From Nitrospira sp. (lineage in GTDB: Bacteria > Nitrospirota > Nitrospiria > Nitrospirales > Nitrospiraceae), in contig VOPT01000037.1 in assembly GCA_009594865.1 (NCBI GenBank), positions 1 to 64,000 on the forward strand: DNA of 64,000 bases, read 5' to 3'. Positions 50,901 through 58,785 of this stretch are shown one piece after another. Both the position numbers and the translations under genes were made by a program. Under the pieces are notes generated by a model that saw only the letters and a program-made list of their open reading frames with translations, was not told the DNA's origin and searched no databases. The stretch's first letter is position 1; each line of letters opens with the position of its first letter.

Positions 50901-53845
50901 CGTTCCCGCACTTCATCGGCGGCCAACGTGCCGTCTTCATAGTTCCATCCGTTGCCCGATCCGTCCGATGACGTCACATCGAACTTCACCAGGTGGATGT
51001 GCTGACCGATCGTATCCGTCGGCGTATAGACTTGAAAATCATCCACGTTGAGATTGCTCGGGATCAGGTTCGTCGCGTGAAAGACCACGCATTCCCCTGA
51101 CTGTGCCCGAAAGAAGAGCGGCTCCGTTGGACGATTCCCGTCCAGCGTGTCTTTGACATCCTGCTCTAGAACGGGAAAGCGGGCTTGCGGATCATGCCAA
51201 CCCGACTTGTTGACCGTCATATCCATCTGGATGTACACCGCGCGGTACTCACGCGTCTTCACATCATGAACATTTCCCTTCTCGTCAACGAACTGCTTGG
51301 GACAAGGATTGGAAAATGGCGCACCTGGCTCCCCCTCCCCGCGTTTGGCCTCCGCGACATTTCCGCCGCCATTCACATGGAACAACACCCGCGTCCCGTG
51401 AGGGTCGTCGCAGGTTCCGTCGGAAAGACAAGTCACATAGCCGGGGGCTTCCCAATTATAGGGGGAATAGGTCCAACCGGAGTCGCCGGGTTTGACGGCA
51501 GGAATGCCGTGCACCTGGGCCATGCCCGCATGAAATTTCATCGCTTCGTTTTCAGCCGGCGTCCCGTGGTCTGGCAACACCTTGAGTTTGGCGGTGTCCA
51601 GTTCACGCGCCAGCGTGACCAAATCGGGATCGTTGTTTTGCGTGCTCAGCCGCAAGGCGATATGCGCCGATTCCTGCCGCCCCTTGTCAAACAAGTCCTT
51701 GTTCAAGGGAAGAGCTTCCTTCATCTTCTTGGGCCCCTCAGCCTTGCTCCCATCATGGACGGTCCCCCCGTCAATGATGTGCCGCCGGAGCGTCTTGTCA
51801 TCGTCGCCCCCCTCCAGATCGAGCGGGGGTTGCGGCGGGCGATGCCCGGCTTCACCGGCTATGTAGAAGGGATAGCCCTTGAACGTCGGAGACGGCATGG
51901 GCGGCAGCGGAGTCCTCGGCAACGGCACAATCGCGGGCGTGGGTGTGCCTTCAGTGATATCGTGATCGTACAACCGGCGATCATGCCCTCCGTCTTCGAA
52001 CACATCGTGCGTCCGCCAGAGTTCCCACATCCCCTGCGCAAAATGGGGATACAGGTGGCAATGAAAAATGGAATCGCCCGGCCCGAGATTGCGGTTGCCG
52101 GATCCGCCGTAATGCACTTCATAGGAGAAGGTCGTGCCCGGAGAAATCGTCTGTGAATCCAGGTAGTGGGAAAGCGGATCGTGCTTATCTTCGACCCATT
52201 GATGCGCATGCAAATGAAACACATGGGTCTCTTTGGGACCCGCATGCATGTTCCGGAACCGGACGGGATCGCCGAGATAGGAGTGATGCACATTGGACGG
52301 ATCATCAGGATATTTCGCCTGCATGACAAACCGTCCGTTGCCGTACTTCTTGTACTTGCCGTCTTTCTCTCGCTCATATCCGACGACCATCGCCGGATCG
52401 CCGTTGACCCAGGAGGTGAGGAAAAACTCTTCGAGTTTACATTCCACACAATCCCGCGCCGGGCCCAGCTTGTTCCGATTGGCCTGGACCATCGACCCGA
52501 CGCCGGAGGCGCCGTAATTGATCCCCATGCCGTCGCGCAGGGAACTGAGCGGACTGCCTTCCTCCCTGATCTCGTCAAACGCCTGCACAGCCGTGATCTC
52601 ATCATGAAAAATCACGGTAAATTCACGATAGGGTTTCCCGCAGGCATTGCCCTCACCCATTTTGTCGCAGCCGTTTTCACGATCGATATCGATGACCGCA
52701 TTGAGATCCGAATGGACGAGTTCGCATCGGGGATGCTCTGGCGACTGGCACTTGAGCATATTCAAAATCGGGTCGCCGCTCCGTGATCCGCTCTGATACG
52801 TGGCCTCATAATCAATGACTGGCTGGCCGAATTTCGTCAGTTGCTTGTGACTGGCAGCCTTCAAGTCTTCTTCAGTCACCTGGGAGCGATACCACCTCGC
52901 GCCTCGTGGCTGCACATTAATCGCCCCGAAGAGCCCCAATCCCAGTTGTCCCCCATCCCCTTCGCCACCTGCCGGCGCTCCCATGGAATAGAAGAAGAAT
53001 GTGCCTTCCTTCTTCGCATACCAGGTATAGGTTCTAGTCTCACCGGGTGCGGCCAGCGCGCAGCCATGATCGCGTTGATTCGGCAAACAGCCGCCGTCGG
53101 TCTTCTTTCCGCTTTGATCGTGCCAACCATTTTTGCCGACGTTCGCCCCCTGCGAATCGATCGAGTCCACCAAACTGAGCCCATTGACGTGCATGGAGGC
53201 ATGCCGGGTCGACGGTTCGTCACTGTCACTGACAGCCGTCACCCGCTTGTCTGGATGAGTAAGTCGCTTTTCGGGATCGAGCATGACTTCCTGACCACTC
53301 ATCTCAGGTGACAACAAATTCGTGAAGGTGACTTGCAGGCAATCTCCCTCGTTAGCACGTAGGACCAGTGGACGAGGCCGCTTATCGGAGCGCAATTTCA
53401 CTTTCCCGGCCAAGCCGAGATCGGCAGCCCCGTGCTGAAGGGTAATCGCCTGCTCCTTTTCGTCCGACTCACTATCCAGGTCGCCATTAAGAAGATCCTT
53501 ATCATCGGCATGAACCACATCCCGCCGCAGCGCATACATAATACCTGCCGGATTAAATGCGCCGAACCTGTTGTAGTAATACACTTGGTCTAAGGCCACG
53601 ACCTCGGCGGTAATGGTCCGCTCGCAATAGGGTTTGATGACGAGCTGAGATTGGGGCAACGGAGGCAATAGCGGTTTGGCACAGCCCCATCCGAGCGTAG
53701 ACAAACCGAGAATCGCCGCGATTTTCATCACCTTGTCTATTCGAAAGCTAGTCTGCTTCTGGTCGGATCGAGCAGCACGAACCTGCTCGGCTGGTCCATT
53801 CGTTTCCCCATGAATGTATGCTGTCACAAATCGGTCGGTTCGCAT
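47906..53845 (-). CDS. Giant six-cupredoxin multicopper oxidase (MnxG/MofA/McoA-like lipoprotein)
   Basis: A multicopper oxidase of about 1979 residues, among the largest of its class. The N-terminus has a hydrophobic stretch ending in a lipobox (LGWGC, C55), so it is probably a lipoprotein. Six cupredoxin-like domains can be traced; each ends or begins with patterns such as LGLFGAINVQP, GFYAALVVEP and GAIGALVIEP. Copper ligands: H541, H544, H546 and H548 (HVFHLHAHQW), the type 1/type 3 motif H595-C596-H597 with H601 and M606 (HCHLYPHFAQGM), H949 and H951 (QHIHLVKFD), and H1079, H1081, H1087, H1089 and H1090 (HDHFGPSSHQHHG). ATG at 53845 with GTGGAG upstream is preferred over GTG at 53884; ATG at 53728 is possible. 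Size, domains and SCO neighbour match putative Mn(II) oxidases, but the substrate is not proven by sequence. Confidence 0.88.
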   Translation of the reverse strand: MRTDRFVTAYIHGETNGPAEQVRAARSDQKQTSFRIDKVMKIAAILGLSTLGWGCAKPLLPPLPQSQLVIKPYCERTITAEVVALDQVYYYNRFGAFNPAGIMYALRRDVVHADDKDLLNGDLDSESDEKEQAITLQHGAADLGLAGKVKLRSDKRPRPLVLRANEGDCLQVTFTNLLSPEMSGQEVMLDPEKRLTHPDKRVTAVSDSDEPSTRHASMHVNGLSLVDSIDSQGANVGKNGWHDQSGKKTDGGCLPNQRDHGCALAAPGETRTYTWYAKKEGTFFFYSMGAPAGGEGDGGQLGLGLFGAINVQPRGARWYRSQVTEEDLKAASHKQLTKFGQPVIDYEATYQSGSRSGDPILNMLKCQSPEHPRCELVHSDLNAVIDIDRENGCDKMGEGNACGKPYREFTVIFHDEITAVQAFDEIREEGSPLSSLRDGMGINYGASGVGSMVQANRNKLGPARDCVECKLEEFFLTSWVNGDPAMVVGYEREKDGKYKKYGNGRFVMQAKYPDDPSNVHHSYLGDPVRFRNMHAGPKETHVFHLHAHQWVEDKHDPLSHYLDSQTISPGTTFSYEVHYGGSGNRNLGPGDSIFHCHLYPHFAQGMWELWRTHDVFEDGGHDRRLYDHDITEGTPTPAIVPLPRTPLPPMPSPTFKGYPFYIAGEAGHRPPQPPLDLEGGDDDKTLRRHIIDGGTVHDGSKAEGPKKMKEALPLNKDLFDKGRQESAHIALRLSTQNNDPDLVTLARELDTAKLKVLPDHGTPAENEAMKFHAGMAQVHGIPAVKPGDSGWTYSPYNWEAPGYVTCLSDGTCDDPHGTRVLFHVNGGGNVAEAKRGEGEPGAPFSNPCPKQFVDEKGNVHDVKTREYRAVYIQMDMTVNKSGWHDPQARFPVLEQDVKDTLDGNRPTEPLFFRAQSGECVVFHATNLIPSNLNVDDFQVYTPTDTIGQHIHLVKFDVTSSDGSGNGWNYEDGTLAADEVRERILAHNNTKPAKPLKPRTHRLFLRKGQLGATENGALAGDPRGLCSDITGQAADDHDLIGHPWCGAQTTIQRWWADPVLNGTPGNKGTKDRTMRTVFTHDHFGPSSHQHHGFYAALVVEPRNSKWYFPDGRVMGGTDAGGAPESVNGRRDGGPTSYAANVIVRDQGKACITPAKNGVVCSDALDSKGSIDPERTGREFNLAFADFAIVYDKENQPVNPPSQIEGGLRTPVLPGRIPVPEGISTKDPGTQLINYRNEPIPLRIATQSQNANQYEQLPESDARGNLAHVFSSKVHEKQAVDDARIFTEPLAKGRMSGDPATPLLRAYEGDHVQIRLIQGAQEEQHVFSMHGSKWLAQPDSPNTGYVNAQHIGISEHFEFNDRVVEFMPFGQRNGSGLVGEREERKVDHLYSSAATDNLWDGQWGLMRVYSRTEDEPGLVRLPGNTEKTHDVLASAFMQSLDERLDRELFEVVDGDPVEEAKQEGQQGPLDALEAFCRTNEQKQLVRRYTVQAWLAKDLLPDGKLVYNEHLGITDPHAILFVDATDEASVRSRGKRPEPLILRAKAGECIEVTLENHLPVTMPDGPDYPESWSYNMVPPIVPGFSFNQVRSSNHVGLHPQLVDYNLDKSDGAEVGFNMDSTVSPGGTKTYLWYAGEIVTNKKGTRIIGIPYEYGAIALQDMGDVIKHASHGAIGALVIEPQCSRWDDSSGSKAHVEVTYWKPEPVVGRHGKHLKKKVCPAPAAEPSVDSGKVYHFKEMVLLYQDNLSLQQYGQPVPNLRNGDDSEDSGQKGFNYRTEPLWARLGASAADVPETMSQFDWSDVLSSTVSHFRCKADPAHDTYCDPETPVFTAKAGEPVRFRVVHPGGHPRQHGFTVFGHDWIPSPWIDDSKTMGWNQDGLTRVGTAGGIGPGRDVNILTTAGGDCKVPGDYLYRTQEGFMFGGGLWGIFRVEPNPDLRTNPNLRWYQPSWRWAGSLFGYDVMQANSDAACKVQAVADAPAVQP

Positions 53846-53885
53846 GGTCACAGTCTCCACTGGGTCATTGCTGATGATCAGCACC

Positions 53886-55442
53886 CTATTGCGTGCAGGA
53901 AAATGTCGGTGTTGCGGCTCCCGGCCATGGCGTTAGGCGGGGGATATTGGGCAACCCGCTGTCGGGAAGGGCCCATCCATTCGCGAGGAATGCCAAACAT
54001 TGAAAATTCAGCGCCGGCTGAGGTCCCCCTTGCACGCCTGTCGGTTCCGGGAAAATATACTCCCCGACCGGCGCGACATAGACACCGGTGGTCAGGCCAT
54101 GCGCGGCTTTGGGTACGCTCGGCACACCGCTGCCGTCCGGTAGCGGATCGGGATCGTCAATGCGCACCATCAGCTCCCGCGGGGCTCCTTTCAAATTCTC
54201 GTTGAAATCGAACAGCGCCGCCGCCGTTAAGGGCGGGGTGTAACGGAACCGACCGAAGACGGCTTGATCTTTTACTGTGCTGTGCAGCAAACGGACCTTT
54301 GGCGTCCCGCCCTGGGCGACATCAACTGCATACACACTGACACGCCGGCTTGGATCCGTCGTGAAGCCTTCGACTTTCAAGCGGTCCTGGCACTCGGCGG
54401 CCGCGCCGCAGTCCACGATTGGTCCCCTCGTTCCCAGCAGGGACTCCTCCAGGCTCACATAGGCGCGCCCACCGGGTTTGGTATAGATGCCGACGTTCGC
54501 CACCAGCGTATGCACGGACAGAAAATCTCCGACCTGCGGATCACGAGCCCTCGTACCCGAGAACGTAATGTAGTCGCCAACTCTCACCGGCGCCTGCTTA
54601 TTCGCATCGCATGATGGACAGGCTTTAATCGCGTTGTTTCCAAGCTTGATCGGCGGCACCAAATCCACAGAATCCATGACGAAGGTGAGCTCTGCCGGTC
54701 GATTCTGGCTTGGGCATTGCGCGTCATTGACCGCACGCGGCACGCACATGGGATAACCGGTCAGTGCGTGCACCGTGGGATTGCCTTGGTCGACGGTGAA
54801 ACGTGGATCTGGATAACGAGAGTTCGGATCATCCATACCCACTGGTGGGGGCGCCGGATTCGGCTTGCCGTACCGACCATCCCCCGCAAAGGGATCCGAG
54901 GCATCCAACGCGGGATCATTCAGGCGAATACGCGTGTCGCTCCCGGCACACGTCACGGCTGTCGGACTTCCCCCTACACACATCATGCCGGTCGCCGTAT
55001 CGATGTGATGAATGAAGCCGGCGCCGATATTCAACGATTGTTGCGAGATCGCGACCAGGCCGGCGAGGTAGACGCCATTGACAATATTCCCGCTGACGGC
55101 GACTTCAAAGGCCGCCAGAGGAGGAAACTTGTCGCTCAGGGCAAGCCCGGATTCTCCATATTTTTTTGATACGCCCTGTGCCTTATCGAAGAGTTGCTGC
55201 GCAGTGAAGTACGCGGCCGGCAATTGAATCACGAGATTCTTCGGCAGTACCACCTCCACCCCATTCACCGTGAGCTTGGCGCCGGACAGGGGGTCTGCGG
55301 GACTATCAAGCGTGAGACGCTGGATATGTCCCACGACCTGAAATGGCGTCACAGTCTGCGAGAACGCGGCGCGCGGCGGGAGCATCCCGACTACGACAAG
55401 CACACCGATCATCCATAGGGTGACAGTGGACGGTACACGCAT
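53886..55442 (-). CDS. Large exported hypothetical protein paired with the multicopper oxidase
   Basis: A 518-residue secreted protein with a clean signal peptide (VTLWMIGVLVVVGMLPPRAAFS). It has about ten cysteines in the mature part, including CPSC and several spaced pairs, and beta-rich segments such as VRVGDYITFSGTRARDPQVGDFL. No known domain was recognised. The AGGAGG-preceded ATG at 55442 is convincing. It is the first gene of the oxidase operon; its stop is about 40 bases before the oxidase start. Its placement suggests an accessory role, such as an extracellular partner, matrix or electron-transfer scaffold. Confidence 0.7.
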   Translation of the reverse strand: MRVPSTVTLWMIGVLVVVGMLPPRAAFSQTVTPFQVVGHIQRLTLDSPADPLSGAKLTVNGVEVVLPKNLVIQLPAAYFTAQQLFDKAQGVSKKYGESGLALSDKFPPLAAFEVAVSGNIVNGVYLAGLVAISQQSLNIGAGFIHHIDTATGMMCVGGSPTAVTCAGSDTRIRLNDPALDASDPFAGDGRYGKPNPAPPPVGMDDPNSRYPDPRFTVDQGNPTVHALTGYPMCVPRAVNDAQCPSQNRPAELTFVMDSVDLVPPIKLGNNAIKACPSCDANKQAPVRVGDYITFSGTRARDPQVGDFLSVHTLVANVGIYTKPGGRAYVSLEESLLGTRGPIVDCGAAAECQDRLKVEGFTTDPSRRVSVYAVDVAQGGTPKVRLLHSTVKDQAVFGRFRYTPPLTAAALFDFNENLKGAPRELMVRIDDPDPLPDGSGVPSVPKAAHGLTTGVYVAPVGEYIFPEPTGVQGGPQPALNFQCLAFLANGWALPDSGLPNIPRLTPWPGAATPTFSCTQ

Positions 55443-55939
55443 TGAGAGACCTCCTCCTGGAAACAGACGGCACCTACATTCAATGTGATCAAATCATTTG
55501 GGGCCCGACAGCAGCAACCCGCTGAAAGACAGCACGAAAGGGATGACCACTCAGTACGCGCTAGACCGGGCACGAGATACCAGAGATTGCACAATACTTG
55601 CCAAGTCATATCCCATCAGGCCCAACGAAAAAATACATACGCGGAGACTACGCCGGCTGAGCATGACGGTCATCCACATGATGCGAATGCGGCTTTCACG
55701 TATGGCCCCATGCTCGGATTGGCGCGCGGCTCGCGCGCTTTTGCATGAAAAGATGGAAGGCTTCGGCTGTGGCGTGGTAGATGCGCCGACCAGCAGAGAA
55801 TAGGAATGGTTTCTTATCGATTTAGATACAAGGCAGTATTGGAATGGATACAGGAGGGATTCAATCGGCGGGTCTCACGTCGTACGACACGGTTCTCCTC
55901 GGCCGATACACAAGGCCGACACGCAGCGCCGCCCTTCGC
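55443..55939. other. Non-coding region between two minus-strand gene groups
   Basis: About 500 bases with no convincing gene. A GC-rich hairpin, GCGCGC (55722-55727) with GCGCGC (55733-55738), is followed directly by TTTT on the plus strand. That is the layout of a terminator, although no plus-strand gene precedes it. A second weak inverted repeat (TCGGCC/GGCCGA, 55899-55919) lies near the lipoprotein gene end. The promoter of the oxidase operon should lie at the left edge, but no strong sigma-70 match was seen there. Confidence 0.4.
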
Positions 55940-56305
55940 TCAGTACTTCTTTCTGAATTGCGGAGGCGCGTGAGGCGGCGGAGTCGGACGCGGCCCCGAG
56001 ACAGCGCCTGGTGAACGCCCTGCCCCGAAGCTCCCATAACCACCGTACCAGCCAAATCCCAGCGGGCCGTATGGTCCACCATATCCATAGTATCCCAGCG
56101 GCCCGCCCCAATACCCGGCCCCATAGCCAAGCCCATATCCGTATCCGGGACCAGGCCAATAGGAATAACTTTGGGCCCCCGCATATCCGGGGTCGAGCAT
56201 GAAATCGTGCTGGGCCAGCCGTTGCGTTTGATGCACTGACTGGGCGCAGCCCGCCATGAACAACAGGATGCATGCCATAATGAACGACGCGATCGAGCGA
56301 GCCAT
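55940..56305 (-). CDS. Gly/Tyr-rich lipoprotein
   Basis: A 121-residue lipoprotein: a signal peptide with lipobox MAGC (Cys near residue 20), then about 60 residues dominated by Gly and Tyr (GYGYGLGYGAGYWGGPLGYY and similar), and a Pro-rich tail. The composition suggests a flexible, surface or periplasmic protein, like Gly/Tyr-rich lipoproteins found near outer-membrane proteins. No domain or enzymatic motif is visible. It is 11 bases downstream of the barrel protein gene, so the two probably form an operon. Confidence 0.72.
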   Translation of the reverse strand: MARSIASFIMACILLFMAGCAQSVHQTQRLAQHDFMLDPGYAGAQSYSYWPGPGYGYGLGYGAGYWGGPLGYYGYGGPYGPLGFGWYGGYGSFGAGRSPGAVSGPRPTPPPHAPPQFRKKY

Positions 56306-56316
56306 GGCGGCCCCTC

Positions 56317-56970
56317 CTAAAAGTGATAGGACAGGCCCATGAACAGCTGATGGGCTCGATAGGTCCCGTCGAATCCACCCACCGGCCCGAACGCCCCGCC
56401 GAAGCGAAACGTCGAATCGGTGTACTTATATTCGCTAAACAACGCCACCTTGGGCGTGACGAATGCCCGCACACCGACCAGCACATTGGCGCCAAACGAC
56501 ACCTGGGTATCACGTTCCGTGGTCGAAGATCGACCGAGATGCGCCACCAACAGCGCTGGGCCACCGCCGATATACGGCTGCCACGTCATCCCTGGATAAC
56601 GCAGGATGACGCTCGGGCCGATGTTGGTCACGGAGAGATGAATGCCCGGGATGTCGTCAAGATTTTTGATGTGCGGAGTGCTGTGGGAAACATCCAATTC
56701 GATTCCCAGGATCCCGTGATTGGGGAACAGCCCCACTTTGCCGCCGAACGCAGGACTGGTTTTCAGATTGAAATTGGGCGCTTCCAACCCGGCGAGCGAA
56801 CCGCTGCCGCGAACGTTGCGAATGGGATCGGCGAAATTCACGCCTACCTGAGCAGCCGCATACCATTCAGCCCGGATTGCGACAGGAGAGAGGAGGACCA
56901 GTGACCATGATGCGACTATCAGGACCCACCGGCGTATCCAAATCGTCCATACCATGGTGACATGCTCCAT
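56317..56970 (-). CDS. Outer-membrane beta-barrel protein
   Basis: A 217-residue exported protein with a signal peptide (WVLIVASWSLVLLSPVAIRAE) and alternating hydrophobic beta-strands, ending GTYRAHQLFMGLSYHF with a terminal Phe as in outer-membrane barrels. It resembles eight-stranded OmpA/OmpX-type opacity proteins (PF13505 family). GGAGG about 9 bases upstream supports the ATG at 56970. It is followed by the Gly/Tyr-rich lipoprotein gene and precedes the oxidase operon, but it is not clearly transcribed with it. Confidence 0.78.
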   Translation of the reverse strand: MEHVTMVWTIWIRRWVLIVASWSLVLLSPVAIRAEWYAAAQVGVNFADPIRNVRGSGSLAGLEAPNFNLKTSPAFGGKVGLFPNHGILGIELDVSHSTPHIKNLDDIPGIHLSVTNIGPSVILRYPGMTWQPYIGGGPALLVAHLGRSSTTERDTQVSFGANVLVGVRAFVTPKVALFSEYKYTDSTFRFGGAFGPVGGFDGTYRAHQLFMGLSYHF

Positions 56971-57158
56971 GGGCGAGGCCTCCCGTGATCATAACAGGCG
57001 GCCGGCGCGGAATACTGGACAACTTTGCTGTTCTAACTTCCGTGATGTCGAATTACAAGTACGGTCTGTGCGAGGTAGCTGGGCGAGAGACAGGATCAAT
57101 GCAGAATAGTTGGATTCAACAACGCGGCAGTGCAGGCGAGAGGAGAGCCTCCTGACTC

Positions 57159-57371
57159 TTAAGGCTCATTCCTGGCGGAAGAATTATAGAGAACGTACAA
57201 CGCAATGCCGCCGGCGACCGCGATTGCGATCCCCGCCAGCGCGCGGGTGCCGAAGCTCAGAGGGCCGAGAAAAAACTCCGCTGCCCGAGGCAACGCCACC
57301 GTGGCGAGCAGGACCAGCGCCAACGCGATCAGATGGACTCGAAGGTAAATGGGTTCGCCGGGTTTGCGCAT
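57159..57371 (-). CDS. Small membrane protein
   Basis: A protein of 70 residues (or up to 94 if the start is at 57443) with two probable transmembrane segments: LIALALVLLATVALP at about residue 15 and AGIAIAVAGGIALYVLYNS near the C-terminus. Its short basic N-terminus (MRKPGEP) suggests the 57371 start. No family was recognised and nothing about its neighbours explains a role. It lies just downstream of an indoleamine 2,3-dioxygenase-like gene on the same strand. Confidence 0.5.
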   Translation of the reverse strand: MRKPGEPIYLRVHLIALALVLLATVALPRAAEFFLGPLSFGTRALAGIAIAVAGGIALYVLYNSSARNEP

Positions 57372-57462
57372 ACGTCGAAAGACATCGGCACGCACGCAGT
57401 GTACGGAGTCTGTTGCTATTATTCCAGCCTGAAACAACGGCACGTAGACTGTGCCATCGCCG

Positions 57463-58668
57463 TCAGTCCTGGATGAGGTGTTTGGTCTCCTCGAGATGTT
57501 TATTCAGATAAGACATGAACGGCGTCCCGCCTGTGCCCACTGAGGTCGGATTGCTGGCATGCGACTGATGCTGGCGGAAGATATACCGTTCGGCATAGCC
57601 GACATGAATGTCGCGGAATTGGGCCAGCAGGTCCACGCAGGCGCAGAACGCCTTCCATAATCGGGGATTCGTCGCCTTACGGTCGCGAACATATCCATGG
57701 AGCAGTGGGCGCTGTTGCCCGTCTACACGGGCTTCCAGCGTGGATACAAACCCGCGATGGCGCGGCGGCATATAGTCACGCATCTCCACCAGGTATTGCG
57801 TCAGCGGATCGTCGGCATGGACAACACCAAGGCCGGCATCCAGCGCCGGCACGATGGAACTTTGCGAGCCGGTTTCCCCGCGGAATTGTTGCGGCCGGTC
57901 AGCGTAGTCCGTGACCCCTTCGTACATCACCCCCTGCGGCAATGACGGACTGTTTTTCCATCCATGGATATAGGGTCGCACGCGACTGTAATAAATGTAG
58001 GGGTCGCATCGTTCCGGCATCCGAAGGAGCGTCTCCTGCATCGCCTCTTGCGCGACGGCGAGCGCCTGCAACCCCGTCAACACGGATGCCGCGTCATCCG
58101 CCTGTGCGGCATTCTGCGCATGAACCAATCCTTGTAACCCCGGCCCGGCCTTCGCTTCGATATCGATATGGATCAACACAAACCATTCCTCATCGAGCCC
58201 GCCGAGAAAATTCTGGATGAGCACGATGTTGCCCAGCTCAACCGGCTTCTGCACATCGAGCCGGCGCCAGTTGTGCAACGCATAGGAGGCGTACGACAGG
58301 ACGGGCGGACGACCGAGTTGCTGCGCAATGCGGTACCAAGGGACAGCGATGCTGGCCGGCAATCTGTCAGCCGGAGAGTCGGGGTTCTCCCACACATAGG
58401 CATGACCTGCAAACGACAGTGTCCGCATGGCAGAACGAAAGACATCGAGCCCCCAATCGTCCGGCACCGCGCCCATGATCTCCGGCCGATCCCGGATACA
58501 ATGGCGAAATTGTCTGGCGGTGAGCAACTTGGGCAGCTCCGTCCCGATCCGATTGACGATCGGCTCGTCGGGAAGCTGATCCAGCGGGTCTGTCGCAGGC
58601 AGAAAGCCGCGCTCAGGAGACAGGTCGAAGGCTACGAGTGAGAGAGGCGATCGAAGTGGCGTCGTCAT
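57463..58668 (-). CDS. Indoleamine 2,3-dioxygenase family haem protein
   Basis: A 401-residue protein of the indoleamine/tryptophan 2,3-dioxygenase superfamily, IDO branch. These haem enzymes open the indole ring of tryptophan. The family hallmarks align by eye: VRPYIHGWKNSP (active-site Arg conserved, but Tyr-Tyr just before it where human IDO1 has Phe226-Phe227), MYEGV, FRGETGSQSSIVPALD, MPPRHRGF, the probable haem-ligand His (H355 in FRDIHVGYAERYI), and the late GTGGTPFMSYLN loop. ATG at 58668 is preferred over the in-frame TTG at 58680. No kynurenine-pathway genes are adjacent, so its substrate is open. No signal peptide is seen. Confidence 0.85.
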   Translation of the reverse strand: MTTPLRSPLSLVAFDLSPERGFLPATDPLDQLPDEPIVNRIGTELPKLLTARQFRHCIRDRPEIMGAVPDDWGLDVFRSAMRTLSFAGHAYVWENPDSPADRLPASIAVPWYRIAQQLGRPPVLSYASYALHNWRRLDVQKPVELGNIVLIQNFLGGLDEEWFVLIHIDIEAKAGPGLQGLVHAQNAAQADDAASVLTGLQALAVAQEAMQETLLRMPERCDPYIYYSRVRPYIHGWKNSPSLPQGVMYEGVTDYADRPQQFRGETGSQSSIVPALDAGLGVVHADDPLTQYLVEMRDYMPPRHRGFVSTLEARVDGQQRPLLHGYVRDRKATNPRLWKAFCACVDLLAQFRDIHVGYAERYIFRQHQSHASNPTSVGTGGTPFMSYLNKHLEETKHLIQD

Positions 58669-58785
58669 GATGGTTCTCAACGTGCCGTGAATAATTCACT
58701 CTACCATAGGGAGATCATGCACTGCCGCCGACGGACACATGGCGCGTGAGACGGCCAGAGAGGCGAACAGGCGAGAGAGCTTTCA

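Noticed and set aside
50027..50971. 314-codon plus-strand frame within the multicopper oxidase gene
   Set aside because: It is antisense to copper-binding domains with clear motifs and has no recognisable product of its own.
55443..55520. Partial TTGAT/TGATC half-sites near the oxidase operon start suggesting an FNR or CRP box
   Set aside because: The second half-site does not match either consensus closely enough to support a claim.
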